Source: Mayamaea pseudoterrestris
Taxonomy: Eukaryota; Bacillariophyta; Bacillariophyceae; Sellaphorales; Sellaphoraceae
DNA: 64,000 nt
Assembly (NCBI GenBank): GCA_027923505.1
Contig: BROI01000017.1
Location: 62,001 to 126,000 of the forward strand
Direction of reading: 5' to 3'
The position numbers and the translations under genes are program-made. Positions within the stretch are counted from its first letter, which is position 1. Each line of letters begins with the position of its first letter. The notes beneath the pieces were generated by a model. It was not told where the DNA came from. It did not search any database and worked only from the letters and a program-made list of their open reading frames with translations. Of this stretch, positions 61,820-64,000 are shown piece after piece.

Positions 61820-62715
61820 ATGTGGAACGTGTTTGGAAAGAAAAAGGCTCCGGAACCGTCGACCGTCTCTGCTACCTCGGTCGTTCGAACGTCGGACCCT
61901 CAAGTTACCATTGTCAAGCTTCGCGAAACCATTTCCAATCAAGAAAAGCGGTGAGTAAGATGGTGCTTGTATGGAGAATGATTGGCTGTGATTTAATTGC
62001 TGCAACTCACGCGCTTGCTTGCACTCTAACGTCCCTCGTCCCTCGCCCCAACAGAGAGGAGCATATTCAGCGCAAGATTGATACAGTCGTCGTGGAAGCC
62101 AAAGCGAAAATGGCCAAGGGAGACAAGAAAGGTACGAAAGGAAAGAATCATGAAAATGCAGCATGGATGCTTTACTTTACTGCCTATAATATTTGCGCGT
62201 TTGACGGACGAGACGACGAGACTGACTCTTGATCATGCAATCTCTGTACAGGCGCTCTTGCATGCATGAAGCGCAAGAAAATGTTTGAAGCCGAGTATGA
62301 CAAGATTCAAAACATCAAAATGACATTGGAGACGCAGGTGATTGGTTTGGAGTCGGCGGCACAGAATGCCGAAACCTTTAAAGCCATGGCGCAGGGAACG
62401 AGTGCCATGCAAAAGATTAGAACCGAAATTGATGTTGATCAAGCAGAAGACATTATGGAAGGCGTACGAGAGGAGATGGAGCTGGCGGGCGAGATTAATC
62501 TTGCCATTTCGGGAGCGGTTGACATGACAGATGAGGACGAGCTCATGGCGGAACTCAATGCGTTGGAGACGGCCGACCTGGAGGCTGAGCTACTTGCGCC
62601 ACCAATGACTGGTTTGGAAACGCTACCGACGGTACCCGATTCGAAGATGCCAAAACTTGCAAAGAAGGAGGAGGATGACATGAAGGCGTTGGAAGCGGAG
62701 TTGGCCGCGTTGTAG
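61820..62715 (+). CDS. SNF7: ESCRT-III subunit SNF7/CHMP4, two introns
   Basis: Core filament protein of ESCRT-III in multivesicular-body formation, cytokinesis and membrane repair. Exons 61820-61950, 62055-62131 and 62252-62715; introns of 104 and 120 nt (GTGAGT to CAACAG, GTACGA to TGTACAG). 223 aa: MWNVFGKKKAPEPS, then the first helices LRETISNQEKREEHIQRKID, ACMKRKKMFEAEYDKIQNIK (exon-2/3 junction GALACMKRK) and the acidic C-terminal region with VDMTDEDELMAELNALE and MKALEAELAAL, the last a MIM-like helix. Length and helix order fit CHMP4 rather than other CHMPs. The open frame seen from 61822 onward reads into intron 1 and is not the protein. Confidence 0.94.
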
Positions 62716-62925
62716 ATGGACGACACTTGGTTGAAGTGACGCGAGTACGAGACGATCGGATGAGATTGAAACGGAATTGCTGCGTTTTGTAGACCATAGT
62801 ATGATTAATTTGACCTTTTTATTATTATAAAAAGTCAAGTCTAATGATTTATTATATACATTTCACGTCTCAAGAGTCTACGCTCGGCAAAGAAATTCGA
62901 TCCACTCCACGCCATTCACGCTGGC

Positions 62926-64000
62926 TCACGCCACGTATCCCTCATCCGCCAGCAGCACTTGCGCCATATTGCCTGGTGGACCATTATCTTGACTCCGCCA
63001 ATGGCTATTGTCATTGACAGCAGCAGATTCGTGGATAATCCCCAAATATGGATGCCAGGTCGCATGTACTTTGCGCGGAAGCAGCATGCTGGCGGCAATC
63101 CGCGACAGTTCAAACTGCGACGGCACAAACGGCGGCCGGGAAAGCTTCATGCCGACGCGCGAAATCTCCTTGAGCGTCAATGAACCTTTGCGTCCGTTGC
63201 AAATTTTGCAGCAGGCGACGCTGTTCTCCCAGTTCAAGCGTCCACCAAGGCATCGAGGCAAAACATGATCCAGCGAAAGATCCTTGCTATTGAATTGAAC
63301 GTTGCAGTATTGGCAGCGATACTCGTCTCGCAAAAAGACGTTTCGTTTCGTAAACGCCGGCGAATGCTTGTGCAAATATTTTTGCGTTGGAACATAGTCG
63401 CGCAAGGCAATCACCGAGGGAAGTCGCACGGCAACGTTGGCGGATCGAATGGTGATATTCGGATAAACGTCCACGACAGTCACCTTTTCCGCGAATACAG
63501 CCTTGACTGCTTCCTGCCAGTGCCAGAGACTCAGTGGCAAATATGACATTGGTTGGTAGTCGGCGTTCAATACCAAAACGGTGCGGCCGTCGAGGCTCTG
63601 CGTACAAGAGGTGCTTGAGGCAGCCGCTCCGCTGTAGTCCCCCTCCATTTTCATCTTTCGAAACAAATTGGAAGATCCGCGCAGATATTGCGAAACATGA
63701 AAGTCGGAAAATCCTTCTTCCGATGGATTTGCTGCATTGGATGAATCGACCCATTTCTTTTTGTTCTTTGGCCCATTCTTCTTTTTGGATCGAGGAGGCA
63801 ACGACGTAGACGGACGCTTACCGGAAGCTTGATTTGATTCATCATCTGTATTAATTGCTGATTGAGCTGCTTGAACAACAAGAGTAAGAAATAACTTGAG
63901 TTAACTCAATGTGCCTGGCGTCGGAATTGTTTCGAATGCAATTCAGTAGTGAAACGTACCAAGCAATTTCAATGTAGCGTCTCGCGGAGAGCTATGAGAC
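62926..64000 (-). CDS. HNH endonuclease-domain protein, 5' partial
   Basis: Exon 2 is 62926-63866. An upstream exon (63960 to beyond 64000) is joined across a 93-nt intron (GTACGT to CAAGCAG) with matching phase, so the N-terminus lies outside. After a Lys-rich region (SKKKNGPKNKKKW) the domain reads VLVLNADYQPMSYLPLSLWHW, TIRSANVAVRLPSVI, the HNH Cys pair YRCQYCN, LSLDHVLPRCLGG with the catalytic DH, and NSVACCKICNGRKGS with the second Cys pair. This layout matches HNH proteins shared by cyanobacteria, algae and plants, many of them plastid-located. Targeting cannot be judged without the missing N-terminus. Role unknown; DNA cleavage or structure-specific nicking is implied by the fold. Confidence 0.88.

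Noticed and set aside
1-64000. tRNA, rRNA or other structured RNA genes
   Set aside because: Reading both strands by eye, I saw no cloverleaf with A and B boxes and no rRNA core motif; a covariance-model scan would be needed to exclude small RNAs.

Overview
The window is nuclear DNA from a compact eukaryotic genome, most likely a photosynthetic stramenopile (a diatom or close relative). Three things point there. Two proteins carry a signal peptide followed by an AFAP- or AGF-type motif, the bipartite plastid address of algae with secondary red plastids. There is a Copia element of the diatom CoDi type. There is also a large acidic, single-pass membrane protein with LRRs of a kind common in diatoms. 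Introns are few, short (about 80-300 nt) and GT-AG. Neighbouring genes usually lie head-to-head or tail-to-tail, often with only 40-150 bp between convergent stops.

Layout. 1-13 kb: gamma-glutamyl hydrolase (one frame break), TatD nuclease, transketolase, an unknown protein, the LRR membrane protein, a quinone-oxidoreductase-like MDR and an ankyrin-like protein whose coiled-coil tail lies behind a stop or tiny intron. 13.4-18 kb: a 169-bp satellite with a six-monomer higher-order repeat, then a gene-poor, apparently degraded stretch. 18-31 kb: a long coiled-coil protein, a bacterial-type LRR kinase, STRAP, a plastid CPP1-like protein, a Qc-SNARE, TAF11 and importin alpha. 31.3-37 kb: a young, apparently whole Copia element inserted into a dispersed promoter-type repeat, followed by an HDHD2-like pseudogene. 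38-49 kb: a START protein, a 175-bp tandem repeat, PMS2, a METTL21-type methyltransferase, an interrupted TPR-like/MYND gene and a plastid two-lobed aspartic protease. 49-64 kb: a FANCM helicase with extra zinc fingers, mitochondrial ferredoxin, a 2OG-Fe(II) oxygenase, poly(A) polymerase, a 95-aa coiled-coil protein, a mucin-like membrane protein, SNF7/CHMP4 and an HNH endonuclease that runs off the end.

The most striking feature is a family of 42-43-bp tandem repeats with a TGACGT/ACGTCA (CRE/bZIP-like) core. Four arrays, 25 units in all, sit at about 1.3, 28.4, 47.4 and 61.4 kb. Every one lies between two head-to-head genes, and none lies in a tandem or convergent gap. The unit length equals about four helical turns, so the cores would face the same side of the DNA. 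This looks like a mobile or amplified bidirectional promoter module linking otherwise unrelated genes (folate hydrolase/TatD, TAF11/importin alpha, MYND/plastid protease, membrane protein/SNF7). A second, shorter promoter-type repeat occurs twice; its second copy is split by the Copia element, so the first copy serves as an empty-site reference. The satellite carries a palindrome in every monomer, and one divergent monomer keeps perfect pairing through matched changes in both arms.

The genes form no single pathway. They are mostly housekeeping functions: transcription, mRNA 3' processing, nuclear import, vesicle traffic, ESCRT, DNA repair and plastid maintenance. Interpretations rest on reading motifs by eye; no database search was possible.
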